64,000 bases of DNA from contig CANFHA010000011.1 of the NCBI GenBank assembly GCA_947446645.1, forward strand, positions 1-64,000. Reading direction: 5' to 3'. The position numbers were made by a program, and so were the translations under genes. The notes below the pieces were generated by a model, which worked only from the letters and a program-made list of their open reading frames with translations, did no database searches and was not told where the DNA came from. Position 1 is the stretch's first letter; the number at the start of each line of letters is the position of its first letter. Shown here piece by piece: positions 27,001-36,800 of this stretch. Source of the DNA: Chitinophagaceae bacterium (GTDB lineage Bacteria > Bacteroidota > Bacteroidia > Chitinophagales > Chitinophagaceae).

Positions 27001-27530
27001 TTGTTCCCGGTACAAGCGTATCAAGTACGCAAACCGTCACATTTAATGCGTTGGTTAGCAATGCCGGTCCATTGGTCAGCTACCAGTGGTTTATTAATGC
27101 AGAGCCAATAACAGGCGCCACGTCTTCTGCGTTTACACATGCCTATTTTGCAAATAATGATTCAGTGTCCTGTGGCGTGGTAAGCGTTGGCCCATGCGGC
27201 TATTCTTCTTTCAATGCGGTGAAAATGCATGTAATAAGAACGGACGTGGAGCAAGTGATCAATGGGGCGAACGATATCAGGCTCATACCTAATCCGAACA
27301 AGGGACAATTCAGCATAAAGGGCGTGCTACAGTCAAAAAGCAATGAAGATGTCTATGTTGAGGTTACGGATATGCTGGGACAAGTTGTCTTTAACAGCAC
27401 GGCTCGCTCCATTGCTGGAAACCTGGATGAACAAATTTCCTTGCGCGACGGAATTGCCAATGGTATGTATCTGCTCAATCTTCGGATAGGTAGCGAGCGC
27501 GTAGTATTCCATTTTGTTGTAGGGCAATAA
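18033..27530 (+). CDS. Giant T9SS-secreted Ig-repeat protein 2 (about 3165 aa)
   Basis: The ATG at 18033 gives a signal peptide (YFALILLFTTYLC, cut after AFGQ). Order of parts: a choice-of-anchor/MAM-like sandwich (about 40-230), a beta-helix-like region (about 240-800), BIG_2 repeats interrupted by two P-domain-like modules of the proprotein-convertase type (about 1010-1186 and 1430-1603), a BIG_2 array (about 1653-2803, with about 19 such repeats in the whole protein), three longer Ig/PKD-like domains, and a T9SS type A sorting domain (LIPNPNKGQF, VTDMLGQVVF, IANGMYLL). Repeats carry a Cys pair, but the repeat near 25380-25560 lacks the first Cys and the next one (to 25780) lacks the second. 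A strong terminator follows. Role as adhesin or surface scaffold is inferred. Confidence 0.92.
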   Translation: MRNSSATLRYLIGAPVKYFALILLFTTYLCGGRAFGQTDPVAQALPYTQNFSTLTGSTTTYPAGFQGWAVPGSLTSVALTAAPSGNLPLFAGQTNATTTPFVGDMWGKIGILSGSSVNALCLALNTTSVSAGNVQLIYTAATQGQTAGGYVDELDLQYRVGTSGAFTTIANATYRNNALTTTNTAITTAVNPATVYVVLPAACTNQPVVELRWISRTVSGSGTVHPGFSISNVVAQQNTTTEYYSKSAGNLDALSTWGTNPDGSGAAPASFTADGQVFHISNGTPGTLGSSWAVSGAGSKIVVDGTDFTNTTSNTITATIDVNAGRTLTLQNATIPTLGAMSPYSTVVFSNLTGVTIPTVTPSYGSITFNNSTVTLPTANQKVHFSGNFTLLGTSVFNGADATKGYSLTAYGNNAQVINANSLPLTLWNLDVGSTNLKTAGPVTLAASTTITTQNSVLMVLSGSTPLFNDGGNTINVINNFDCGGAASAYNFTGTVSLNSTGGGSCNIRGNGVSSNPCVAAVNNLVLNNAINVKINPAIGGSTFVVKGNLTYSATAVGHFNSQDNNISVGGNFNYANSDNTLLSTGAGALIFNGAGVQTYSSSVTGGNTLSNITMANTGGGLVLNAPLTITGNVTLNNGIIATGSYSLSVAASGVVSGGNSASYVNGKLVKAMPAAGTTSMFYETGDVNSYAPIQLTFSSIINSGSIAASAIPGSHPSLSASYVNASNFVNRYWTITSTSVNPATVNIALGYNSADITSGLGLNTGYTIREFTGGSWSTLPSVANTTSAAAPMLPFSSFSTGVNGSTFSGDYVAGAFDCTTSAGTTTGTPAFLCGSGTTTLSLAGATTNTGNSYQWQSSADGSLWTNITAATGATYTTSVVATSIYYRNIVGCIPTLTTLNSATALVSVNPLPASISGITSGCIGLSATLSDATGAGTWSSSNTSVATIGSSGTYNSLASGNATITFTAAGTGCIATTQLTINPTPPAPVVSPLLVSLCPGSPARLISASGDTAVLSFAGNSGGISIPIPYNTAITSTIPVSGIPAGAIITNVAVTFSDSNSSGSQGRDFVYNLGAPNGNILNLINATGGSAPNYHFRNIQVGSAGTVVQGTTQLVPGVLYSASLVNGVPSTAGFTTPALRSNVTSWSSLYSTPNGNWTFIADNIYAFGAGEGTLANWILNISYIVPPVVTWTPASGLFTDAGASIPYSGANAGSVYAKPALTTTYNVIAAIGACTNTATVVAQQNPVLYLPPLSGPSVLCFGSNINLTDSVDGGVWSSSGSASIGSASGIVIGTAVGTAVVTYTYSNGVCSGSVTKVISVDALPAVSPITGTANLCYSGAPVITSLTDATTGGAWSSGNTAVASVVGSTGVVTGISVGSSIITYTFNDGNCSATVNATVNVFNQPSAVSASPTFAYVCGGSAPQIFTASGGLIPGRTMAASGPISVLCTTITPTATTLDVSGVPADATVTGIAVTFNVNCSYDGDAELNLAAPNGSVINLFSAGTGNSGVNFVNTTISSAGVTAIPNSAAGAPWTGTYAASARTNAALTRPFSSYSVTTTSWAPLKASNPNGTWSLVGLDNYKDSTFTITSWSISISYNYQANVTWAGVGGLYTNSAGTLTYTGSATDTVYSAPVSTTIYTVSSTNGTCSSTANVIMSINPAPAPISGNLGVCLGSNTQLTDAGGGTWSTASPNISIGSSDGLVTSVSLGTAVVTYTSVTGCAITAVVTVNAAPNAISGTLTVCQLRATSLADAGGGTWSSSNPGNASVGSAGLVTGVTGGTTAVITYALPTGCFTTAVVTVNVAPSAITGTRTVCVGATTCLSDAVAGGTWSSNNGNVTVGSTGCITGAVAGTAILTYKLPTGCVSTIITTANPVPANITGVLVACQGTTTQLTDAGAGTWSSSNTAVATVAAGLVSGVAAGTSNISFSFSTGCAAVKVVTINPLPGTIGGNLAICLGSASQLTDADAGGTWVSSNGNVTIGSTGLATSAVPGTSTITYTLPTSCATTTTVTVNANPGNINGVLKICQGAGTQLTDADAGGTWSSSNAGNATVSGAGFVSGVGGNTTATITYTLPTTCNSTAVVTVDPSPEAIDGTLALCRGEVTQLFNPVAGGTWSSSNSNAIVGSAGLVNGVTAGTAIISYTLASGCGATAVLTVNADPGAINGTLSVCESATTQLTDAGAGNWASSNTANVSISASGLASGIIGGTTAIVTYTLPTGCSITAIVTVNPLPASITGTSGVCQGATIQLSDAGGGTWSADGINASVNSTGLVTGLTGGNTAIITYTLPSGCAATTTVTVYSLPAPISGAGGVCVGTTITLSDADAGTWNGSNANATIDGSGNVTGLSSGSVVVTYTTGSGCTANAALSVYAAANPISGIATVCEGGTTVLSDAGGGSWNSNNGNVSVNISGVTTGVSAGTSIITYTLPVGGCYTTRVVTINPLPSPIIGASTVSVGYTTQLSDAGSGIWAVNNANATIDASGLVTGVSAGTSIISYTLSTGCYVTHTITIVATPPAITGELTVCAGSATVLSDPGSGTWSSSNVNTSVGSATGIVTGISAGTSIITFSFTGGGEVYATVTVNPLPLAITGPDSVCQGSPITLTDASGAGSWGTTANAVIGSTGVVTGINPGTATVTFAFNTTGCSVSKVITINALPESISGSNRLCVASTISLTGLPGSGIWAASNTNATIGSLSGLVSGVSPGSTTITYTSASGCFITKGISVDALPGPITGTANICVGQSITLSDAGSGSWSSSNGNVTIDMETGHAVGVSAGTSVISYILSTGCFTTVVVTANAAVMPSVTISKTSADTVCSGTSVVFTATPLNGGALPVYEWSLNGSIIGGATSDIYSVVPSDGVNIITVGLTSNAACAMPSMVSAADTFVVIHTNTSSVSVSVSPNDTVCLGSYALFTALGSNAGSSPVYTWLVNGAQVATGIAYGYVPGNGDEVYCTVASSLRCVAADTVASNHITMSVDTSYIPTVEINVVPGTSVSSTQTVTFNALVSNAGPLVSYQWFINAEPITGATSSAFTHAYFANNDSVSCGVVSVGPCGYSSFNAVKMHVIRTDVEQVINGANDIRLIPNPNKGQFSIKGVLQSKSNEDVYVEVTDMLGQVVFNSTARSIAGNLDEQISLRDGIANGMYLLNLRIGSERVVFHFVVGQ

Positions 27531-27550
27531 TTAATGCGAAACTTTTTTTA

Positions 27551-27586
27551 AACGTGGGCGTCCATCAGGATGCCCACGTTTTTATT
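27551..27586 (+). terminator. Strong intrinsic terminator after giant protein 2
   Basis: AACGTGGGC and TCC pair with GGA and GCCCACGTT, with a single g/t mismatch inside the stem and a 4-nt loop. TTTTTATTT follows. Confidence 0.85.
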
Positions 27587-27818
27587 TAGAATTAATAAAG
27601 ATTATAGAGAATCGCCAGATCAAATCAGGAAGTAATATTAGTTGTGAATGATATTCTTAGAAGCAATAAAAGTAGCTTTCCGATAACTATTTGAACATAA
27701 AATTTTAATACACAGTTAACCTTGTTAATAACTTGTTTTTATAACTCTTTGTTTTTCCATGGCTTATACAATTTGGCAATATTTTGTTCATAATTGCATA
27801 ACATGTGAGTAGCGATTC
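27587..27818. other. AT-rich intergenic region upstream of giant protein 3
   Basis: No gene is seen. TAGCTTTCCGATAAC near 27672-27687 repeats, with one change, the TAGCTTTCCGGTAAC found at the promoter of giant protein 2. This suggests that the giant-gene promoter regions share ancestry. Confidence 0.6.
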
Positions 27819-27842
27819 GGTAACATTCGATAGTAATATTTG
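27819..27842 (+). promoter_or_regulatory. Shared promoter-like box upstream of giant protein 3
   Basis: GGTAACATT, 7 nt, then AATATTTG. It lies 22 nt before the ATG at 27865 and downstream of the longer GTG start at 27805, which supports the shorter start. Confidence 0.6.
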
Positions 27843-27864
27843 CAGTTCAAAATCCCCCAAATTT

Positions 27865-30800
27865 ATGTTACGAAAGTATCACACCAGATTCGCGAAGTCG
27901 CTCGTATGCGCTAGTATCTTCGCAGCACTATTTATGCTCGCGGAGCGGGTCTCTGCGCAGTCCGTTGGCACGTACACATCAACTTCGAGCACTACCTGGC
28001 TGACAGCCGGCAACTGGTCGACTAGTGCTGTACCAGGCTCTGCTGATATTGCACAATTCAGCACAAATACTGCTCCTGCGAGCCAGTGTGTCATCAACTT
28101 GAATACCCCTACCACACACATCCAACCCGTTGGTGCAGTATCTGTTCTGTCTTCGAGGGGAGCAAACTTAGCAATAGGGAACAGCAGCACTACAATTGGC
28201 GGTTTTTTACAGTTAAATGGAGCTACGGTTAACTCTGTTGCCAATACGATCATTTCAAACAAGATGGCTGCAACTTTCACCTTATCGCTCAACCCAACTG
28301 CGGGCGGTACTTTTCCGATGATGGTTACTTTAGGGTCATCTCTTTCGGGCGGCGTAATACAAGGAGGAGGGGGGACCACTAGTGCGCTTGGCAGTACGAC
28401 GACCCTCACTACCACGCTTAATGCAACTTCTTCACAGCTAATTACATATCTTGGTGGCGGCACATATGATGCGGTATTAAATACAGGTGGCATAAACGGA
28501 GGAACATTAAATCTCAGGACAACAAATACATTTTCGGGCGGAATTACTGTAGGAGACAATAGCGGCAGCCCAACTTATGGTAATGGCGGTACGCTACAAA
28601 TAGATGCTGTTGGCGCTTTCAGCAATACAGCTACAAATAACATAGTTATCAATAAGAATAGCCAGCTGGTATTAAATGTGGCAGGCACTTATAACACAAG
28701 CGCACTGACTACGACAGTAAATGGTATAGGCACACAGGCCAACTCAGGCGCAATAAGGATAAAGGCTAATGCTTTGTGGACGGGTAATATAGTTTTAGGT
28801 TCAGATGCAATGTTTGCACCTACCACCGGCAATACATTTAGTGTAACAGGAACGGTAACCGGTGCTAATGTGTTACAGCTGCAAGGATCCGGTACTACTT
28901 ACTTCGGTAATTCAGGTAATACCTGGGGTTCTACACAAATAGGTAATGGTACTGCTTTGGTTCCATCTGGTGGATCTTTCAGCACCGGTGACTTGTACTT
29001 TAACCAGACAAGCACAAATACTCCTGTTGTTCAATTTAATAACACTGCGCAGCTTATTGGAACTTTGACGGGTTCTTTTTCAGGAACGGCTGGTTCTAAT
29101 AAATTGCAGATCAATGGAACAAGGCTTACTATAAATCAAACGGCGAATGCTACTTTCGGTGCAGCTGCTACATTTACGAGTACCATTACCGGTACAGGTT
29201 CTGTTGTTAAGTCGGGCGCAAACAGGTTAACCTTGCTCGCAACAACTGCTGACTTCAGCGGCGGCCTTAAAATCAGCCAGGGCGAATTGCGTTTCAATCC
29301 GCTAACTGGGTTTACGATGACGAATACTTCGCCAGATACTCTGGATGGTGGAACGTTAGGTACAAATGGTATTGGTGCAAACACTGCACTTACACTTAGC
29401 ACGCTTGCTTTAACTAATAATTCAACAATTGACCTGGATACAACTGCACACCGGATAAACTTCTCTGCAAGCAATAGCATAGTATGGACATCTGGTAAAA
29501 CACTTACAATTACAAACTGGACAGGAAGCTATGCAGGTGGCGCCGCGGGAACCAAAGGAAGGATATTCTTTGGAAGCAGCACTTCAGCACTTTCGGCAAC
29601 TCAGTTGGCTCAAATCAGGTTCTATGATGGTTCGTCTTATTATCCTGCAATTTTGCTTTCTACAGGTGAGTTGGTGCCAACACCAACTATCACTACTACG
29701 GTTGCATCATACGGGCCTTTCTGCAACGGCGTATCAAATCCGCTTAGTGTTGCATTCACTACATCAGGCACTTTTGGAAGTTCTACTTTTAGCGTTCAAT
29801 TGTCAAATGCTTCCGGCACTTTCCCAGATGCTACTTCTAATATTATAGGTACAGGTACTTCTTCACCTATATCTGCTTCTATCGGAGCGGGTACAGTAGC
29901 AGGCACTTATCGTGTTCGCGTTATTAATGCCGGACAGACTATTTTAGGTAATGACAACGGTTCTAATATTGTTTTGAACCCAACACCATCTTCCTTCTCT
30001 CTTTCACCTGCTACGGCTTCCATATTCACCGGTCAAAGCAGGGTACTTACTTTCAGTGGTACCAGCGGCGATGTGATCGCTTATAGCTGGACGGGCGGTG
30101 GCACTGCAACTACAACAGTAGGCGCAGGCGGCACGGTTACCGTTGCAGTTACACCTTCGGTTGCAGGTACTTATACTTATGCTATCACCAGCGCAACATC
30201 TGCTGCTGGCTGTACTAATTCGTCACCTACCGGCAGTATCCAGTCTGTGCTAACGGTAACTAATCTTGCAGCTAGCGTAGCGGGGGCTACAGCTATTTGC
30301 TCGGGTGTTAGCACCAACCTTACATTTACCGGTACGCCAAGTACCACGGTAACTTATGGAGATGGCACTACCGCAGGCCTTACTACACTGCTTTCTGCAG
30401 GTGGTTCATCTACTGTTTCGGTTACGCCTTCGGCTACTACCACTTATACATTAACAAGTGTTACTTCCGGTACATTTACGGCTACTGTAAGTGGCAGCAC
30501 TACGGTAACCGTTAATCCATTACCAACATCAGTATCAGCGAGCGCGTCTCCTAACCCTGTTTGTAACGGTTCAAACCTTACACTTACCGGCAATGCTACC
30601 GACGCTGCTACTTATGCATGGTCTGGTTCCGCAGGCTATTCATCAACAACACAAAGCCCTGTCTTTGCTGCAACAACGGCATCTGGGGGTATTTATACAT
30701 TTACAGCAACAACAGCGGCTGGCTGTAGCGTTACCTCTGTAACGGCTACGGTAAGCGTTAACCCAACACCATCGCCTACACTTTCACCGGCTACGGCTTC

Positions 30801-33800
30801 TGTATTCACAGGTTCAAGCCAGGTGCTTACGTTCAGCGGTGTAAGTGGTGATGTTATAACTTACTCATGGACAGGCGGTGGCCCGGCTACTACTACTATA
30901 GGTGCCGGTGGCACGTCTACAGTTAGTGTTACCCCGGTATCTGCAGGCAGCTATACTTACGCTATTACCAGTGCCACATCTGCAGCCGGTTGCGTTAACG
31001 CAGCTCCTGCAGGTAGCATACAGTCTGTAATAACATCAGCCGATCTTCCTACAGCAAGTATCTCTGGTTCTGCTTCAATTTGCCCGGGTGGTAACACCAA
31101 CCTTACTTTTACGGGTACAGCAGGCGCTACGGTAACTTATGGAAATGGCACTACTGCCGGCATTACCACTACGCTTAACGGTAGCGGATCGACTACAGTT
31201 TCTGTTAGCCCGGTTTCAACTACTACTTATACATTAACAAGTGTTTCTTCAGGCACTGTAGTGGCTACGGCTACGGGCAGTGTTACCATAACTGTTAATC
31301 CACTACCGTCACTGGTATCTGCAAGTGCATCGCCAAACCCTGTTTGCAACGGTTCAAACCTTACGCTTACCGGCAACGCTACCGGCGCTGCTACTTACGT
31401 ATGGTCAGGTCCTGCAGGCTATTCATCAACAACACAAAGCCCGGTCTTTGCTGCAACCTCAGCAACTGCCGGTATTTATACATTTACAGCAACCACAGCG
31501 CTTGGCTGCAGCGTTACCTCTGTAACAGCTACGGTAAGCCTCAATCCAACTCCGGTACCATCTCTTTCACCAGCTACTGCTTCGTTGATCACCAGTTTGA
31601 GCCAGGATCTTACGTTCAGCGGTGCAAGTGGTGATGTTATTACTTACTCATGGACAGGCGGTGGCCCGGCTAATACCACTATAGGGGCTGGCGGCACATC
31701 CACTGTTAGTGTTACCCCTTCGTCTGCGGGTAGCTATACCTATGCTATCACCAGCGCTACATCTGCTGCTGGTTGTGTTAATTCATCTCCTACAGGCAGT
31801 ATTCAGTCTGTATTAACAGTTACTAACCCAACTGCTAGCATAAGTGGCAGCACTACGATCTGTGACGGATCAAGCGCAACGCTTACTTTCAATGGCACAC
31901 CAAATGCAACAGTTACTTATGATGACGGCACAACCAGCGGTCTTACAGCTTTATTAGATGGCGCAGGTACTGCTACCGTTAGCGTAACTCCGGGGGTTGG
32001 CGCTACTATTTATAGTCTCACAAGCGTTACTCCTTTTGGCGGTTCTGACATTACCGTAAGCGGCAATGCTACAATAATAGTTAACCCGCTTCCCGGCACT
32101 ATCAATGGTGCACTTACAGTATGTGTTGGTGCAACTACTACGCTTACTGATTTATCTTCAGGTACATGGAGCACTTCCGGCTCAGTAGCTACTATTGGCT
32201 CTGCTTCGGGTGTTGTAACAGGTTCTTCGGCAGGTACTGCAACAATTGTGTTCACTGCATCCGGATGTACTACATCTGCTGTTGTAACCGTAAATCCGGT
32301 TCCTTCAATATCTGCTATTTCAGGTGCTTCAAGCGTGTGCGCAGGCAGCAATATCTCGTTGTCTGATGCCACTGCAAGCGGCGTATGGAGCAGCACTTCA
32401 GCGAATGCTACTATTGATGGCACCGGTGGTGTGAACGGCGTAACTGCAGGTACTACTACTATATCTTATACAGTGACCAGCCTCGGCTGTTCTGCGGCAG
32501 CTACGCGCGTACTTACCATAAACGCGTTGACAAGCGCCGGCACAATAACAGGATCAACTTCTGTGTTACTGGGCAGCACAACAACATTATCAGATGCTAC
32601 TGCCAGTGCCAGCGGCACATGGAGCAGCACTAACACAGCTGTTGGCACAGTAGGTTCTACTACAGGTGTTGTAGCTGGCATTTCGCTGGGTACTACTACG
32701 ATCTCTTATTCAGTTACCGGGGTATGCGGCACAGTAGTTGCTACGCTCAATGTAACAGTAATACCAGTACCTCCATATTCTGTAGGTAACATTACTGTTT
32801 TACAGCAGGGTAATGGTACAGAAACCCTCTCTGCAAATGGTAACTCTCTTTTTGTGAAGGAAATAAAAGCAACTGACGGTAGCACCGTACAAACGGTTGC
32901 AATAACCAATACAGGTTCGAATGCACTTATTGAAAGCGGTGCTGCAGCATCAGAAGGTCTGATGTCGAGGGCTATGAATGGTAAATTCCTGGCAATACCA
33001 GGTTATTCTGCGAATATTGGCGGTACTGTAAGCGTAAGTGCGGCATCTAGTGCATCTATACCAAGGGCAGTAGGAAAAGTAGACGCCTTTGGTGCATATA
33101 GTTTTGTTAAGTCCAGCACTACTTTCTGCACTGCGAATAACTTCAGGAGCGTAGCAAGTGACGGTGGCAATAATTTCTGGTGTGGTGGAGCAACAGGTGG
33201 TCTAAACTTGTTTGTTGTAGGCGGGTCTGATGTAGCGGGTGTTTACACCGTAGCGCCAAGTAATCTGCGTACGATCAAGGAGATCAACAACCAACTATAT
33301 TTTTCAACAGGTAGCGCTACAATAGGTATCTATTCTGTTAATCCATCTTTGCCTACATCTACCGGAGCCACTGCAACGCTTATGATAAGCACAGCAGGTT
33401 CTCCTTATGGGTTTGCATTTAACAGCGCTGCTGATATTTGCTATGTTGCTGATGACGGCACCACTACTGCCGCAGGCGTAAAAAAATACACCAGGTCAGG
33501 ATCTACGTGGACCCTTCAGTACACTATAAATGCAGATGCAAACAATGGCTGCCGCAGTATTGCTGCTGATTTCTCTGGTGCATCTCCTGTTATTTACGTT
33601 ACTACTCAGCAATCTTCAGCAAACAAAGTGGTGAAGATTGTTGATGGCGGCAGCGTAGGTACTGCAACAGTTACAACAATAGCTACTGCCCCTGCCGGCA
33701 CAAGGTACACAAGTCTTGATTTTGCTCCATTCTCAGCAACTATTTCAGGTGGCGCGTCTTTCTGCGGCACTGGTAGCTCTACTATCTCATTTACAGGTAG

Positions 33801-36800
33801 CCCTAATGCAACAATGACTTACAGTGTGAACGGTGTTGCCGCTTCTCCTGTTACTTTTGGTGCAACCGGTACTTATACAGTAAGCACTGGTACTATTACT
33901 TCAAGCGCTACTTATGTGCTGGGTTCTGTTACAGATGGTACTATAACTCAGACCATTGGTTCTTCAGTTACAATAACAATTAATCCAACACCGGCGCCAA
34001 CGCTTTCACCAGCTACTGCTTCTGTAGCTACTGGCACCAGCCAGGCGCTGGTATTCAGCGGTAATGCCGGTGATGTGGTAACTTATACATGGACAGGCGG
34101 TGGCCCGGCTACTACAACAATAGGCGCTGGCGGCACATCTACAGTGAACGTGACACCAGCTACAGCAGGAACTTATACATATGCTATCACTTCTGCAACT
34201 TCTGCGGCAGGTTGTGTTAATGCAGCTCCTACGGGCAGCATACAGTCTGTATTAACAGCTGTCGACGTGCCTTTCGCTACAATAAGCGGTGGTACAAGCA
34301 TCTGTAACGATGGTGTATCAAGCGCAAATATTTTGTTTACTGGTAATGCAGGATCAACTGTAACCTATGGTGATGGCACCAGTTCTGGTCTCACTATTTT
34401 AATGAGCGGTACTCTTGGTTCAGGCTCCGGTACAGCTACATTGAATGTGACGCCGGCGGTTGGTGTTACTACTTATACTTTAACAAGTGTTACATCAGGA
34501 ACGGTTACTACTACAGTAAGTGGCAGCACTGCTGTAACGGTTAATCCTTTACCTTCAGCAATATCAGGTTCACTTTCTATCTGTAATGGTACTTCAACTA
34601 CCCTTACCGATGCATTCTCCGGTACATGGAGCTCACTCAACACTGGTGTTGCAACTGTCGGTTCTGCTTCGGGTGTTGTAACTTCGGTAGCTACAGGTAC
34701 AGCTACTATCGTGTTCACTTCTACTGCAGGTTGTACTACATCTTCAGAGGTTACTGTAAATGCAGCGCCAACGGTTGCTGCAATCACCGGTGCCGCTTCT
34801 GTATGTGTTGGTGCTACCACCACATTGTCTGACGTTACTGGTAGTGGCGTATGGAGCAGCGCAAACACTGCTGTGGGTAGTGTAGATGCATCTGGTAATG
34901 TTACCGGTGTTTCAGCTGGTACAACAACTATTTCTTACACAGTTACTACTTTAGGTTGCAGCACAACTGTAACAACGAACATTTCTGCGGTTGCTCTTCC
35001 TACAGTAAATGCGATAACTGGTACTACAACAATATTTACAAGTGGTACTACTAACCTTACAGATGCCACTACAGGTGGTACTTGGAGCAGCACTAATACT
35101 GGTGTTGCAACAGTAGGTACTAACGGGCTTGTTTCTGGTCTCTCAGCTGGTACAACAATAATATCTTATACTTTAACCAATATCTGCGGTTCAGTAGCGG
35201 CTACGGTGAATGTTACCGTTAACGCAGCCCCAACAGTGTTCTCAAGGGGTAACCTGGTAGTTTCACAGGTAGGTGACGGCACGGCTGCTCTTACAAGTGC
35301 ATCAGCGCCTGTAAAACTGGTGGAGTATGCTACTTCAGGTGCAGCCACCGGTTATGTATTGCCAATGCCAACAACAGGCACTTATTCACTTACAAATAGC
35401 GGTTCTGCAACTTCTGAAGGCGCAATTGGCCTTTCTGCTGAAAGGGACCGTATTATTGTAGCCGGTTATAATGCTCCTGCAGGCATAGCAAGTATTACTG
35501 GCACGGCTGGATCGACTTATCCAAGAGAGCTGGTATCAGTAAGCATCACCGGTAGCTATACGCAGGTTGCTACATCGACTACTGTTTATTCAGCAAACAA
35601 TATCCGTGGTGGTACAGCATCAGGCAGCAATTTCTATGGCGGTGGCCCTACTTCAGCGGCCATCACTTTGTTCCCAGGTACTACTATATCAGGCACGAAT
35701 ACCCGTTACCTTAAAATATTTAACGGTCAGTTATTTGCAACCAGCGGCTCTTCCCCGGTAGGTATCTATTCAGTTGGTGTAGGTATACCAACAACTTCAG
35801 CAACAGCTGTAACTGCCCTCGCAGCTGTATATACGGTAACAACAGGCGCAGCAAGTCCATATGGCTTCTCTTTCAGCCCTGATAGAACCAAACTGTACAT
35901 AGCAGATGACGGTAGTACTACCGGCGGTATCTACAAATTTGTTTTAAGCGGCAGCACATATGCTTTCGACCATAAACTAACTTCAACTGCTTCAAGGGAC
36001 CTTACTGTAGACTATTCAGGATCTAACCCTGTAATCTATGCCACTAATGCAGCAGGAAGTAATATAAACAGCCTTACGGATGTTGGTACAGGTACAGTAA
36101 CGGTTACTTCTATAGCAACTGCTCCAACCAATACTGCATTCCGTGGTATCATTTTCTCACCAGCTTGCTACGCAGGTGTTACCACACTTTCTGCTCCATT
36201 CTGCGCAGGTGGCAATGGCCAGGTAGTGTTTACTGGTAACCCTACAGGTGTTGTTTCTTATAGTGTGACTGGCGGTTCAACTACTACTGCTACACTTGAT
36301 GCAACCGGTAGCGCTACAGTTACACTGACAGCACTTTCTTCTACTTCTACTGTAAATCTGATCAGCATCAATACTGCCGGTTGTTCATCTGCTACCGTAT
36401 CTGGTAGCACTGTGGTAACTGTTAATCCATTGCCAACCGTAGGTGCCACAGGTGGTGGTGGTGTAATATGCTCAGGCGCTACTGCTGCACTTAGCGGCAC
36501 AGGTGCAGTATCTTACAGCTGGACCGGCGGCATCACCAATGGTGTTGCGTTCGTTCCTACAACAGGTACTAACTCTTATACAGTAACAGGTACAGACGCT
36601 AACGGCTGTTCTAATACCGCAACTACTACATTAACAGTTAACGCCCTGCCTACGGTAGGTACTACAGGCGGCGGTGTTGCGATATGCACTGGCGCTACTG
36701 CTACACTTAGCGGCACAGGTGCAGTATCTTATAGCTGGACAGGTGGCATCACCAATGGTGTTGCGTTTACCCCTGCTACAGGCACTACCTCTTATACAGT

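Noticed and set aside
27879-28559. 226-residue minus-strand open frame inside giant protein 3, and many similar antisense frames in all three giants
   Set aside because: They are mirror images of Thr/Ser/Gly/Val-rich repeats, give Val/Pro/Thr-rich translations without domains or starts, and recur at each repeat. They are shadows of the sense gene.
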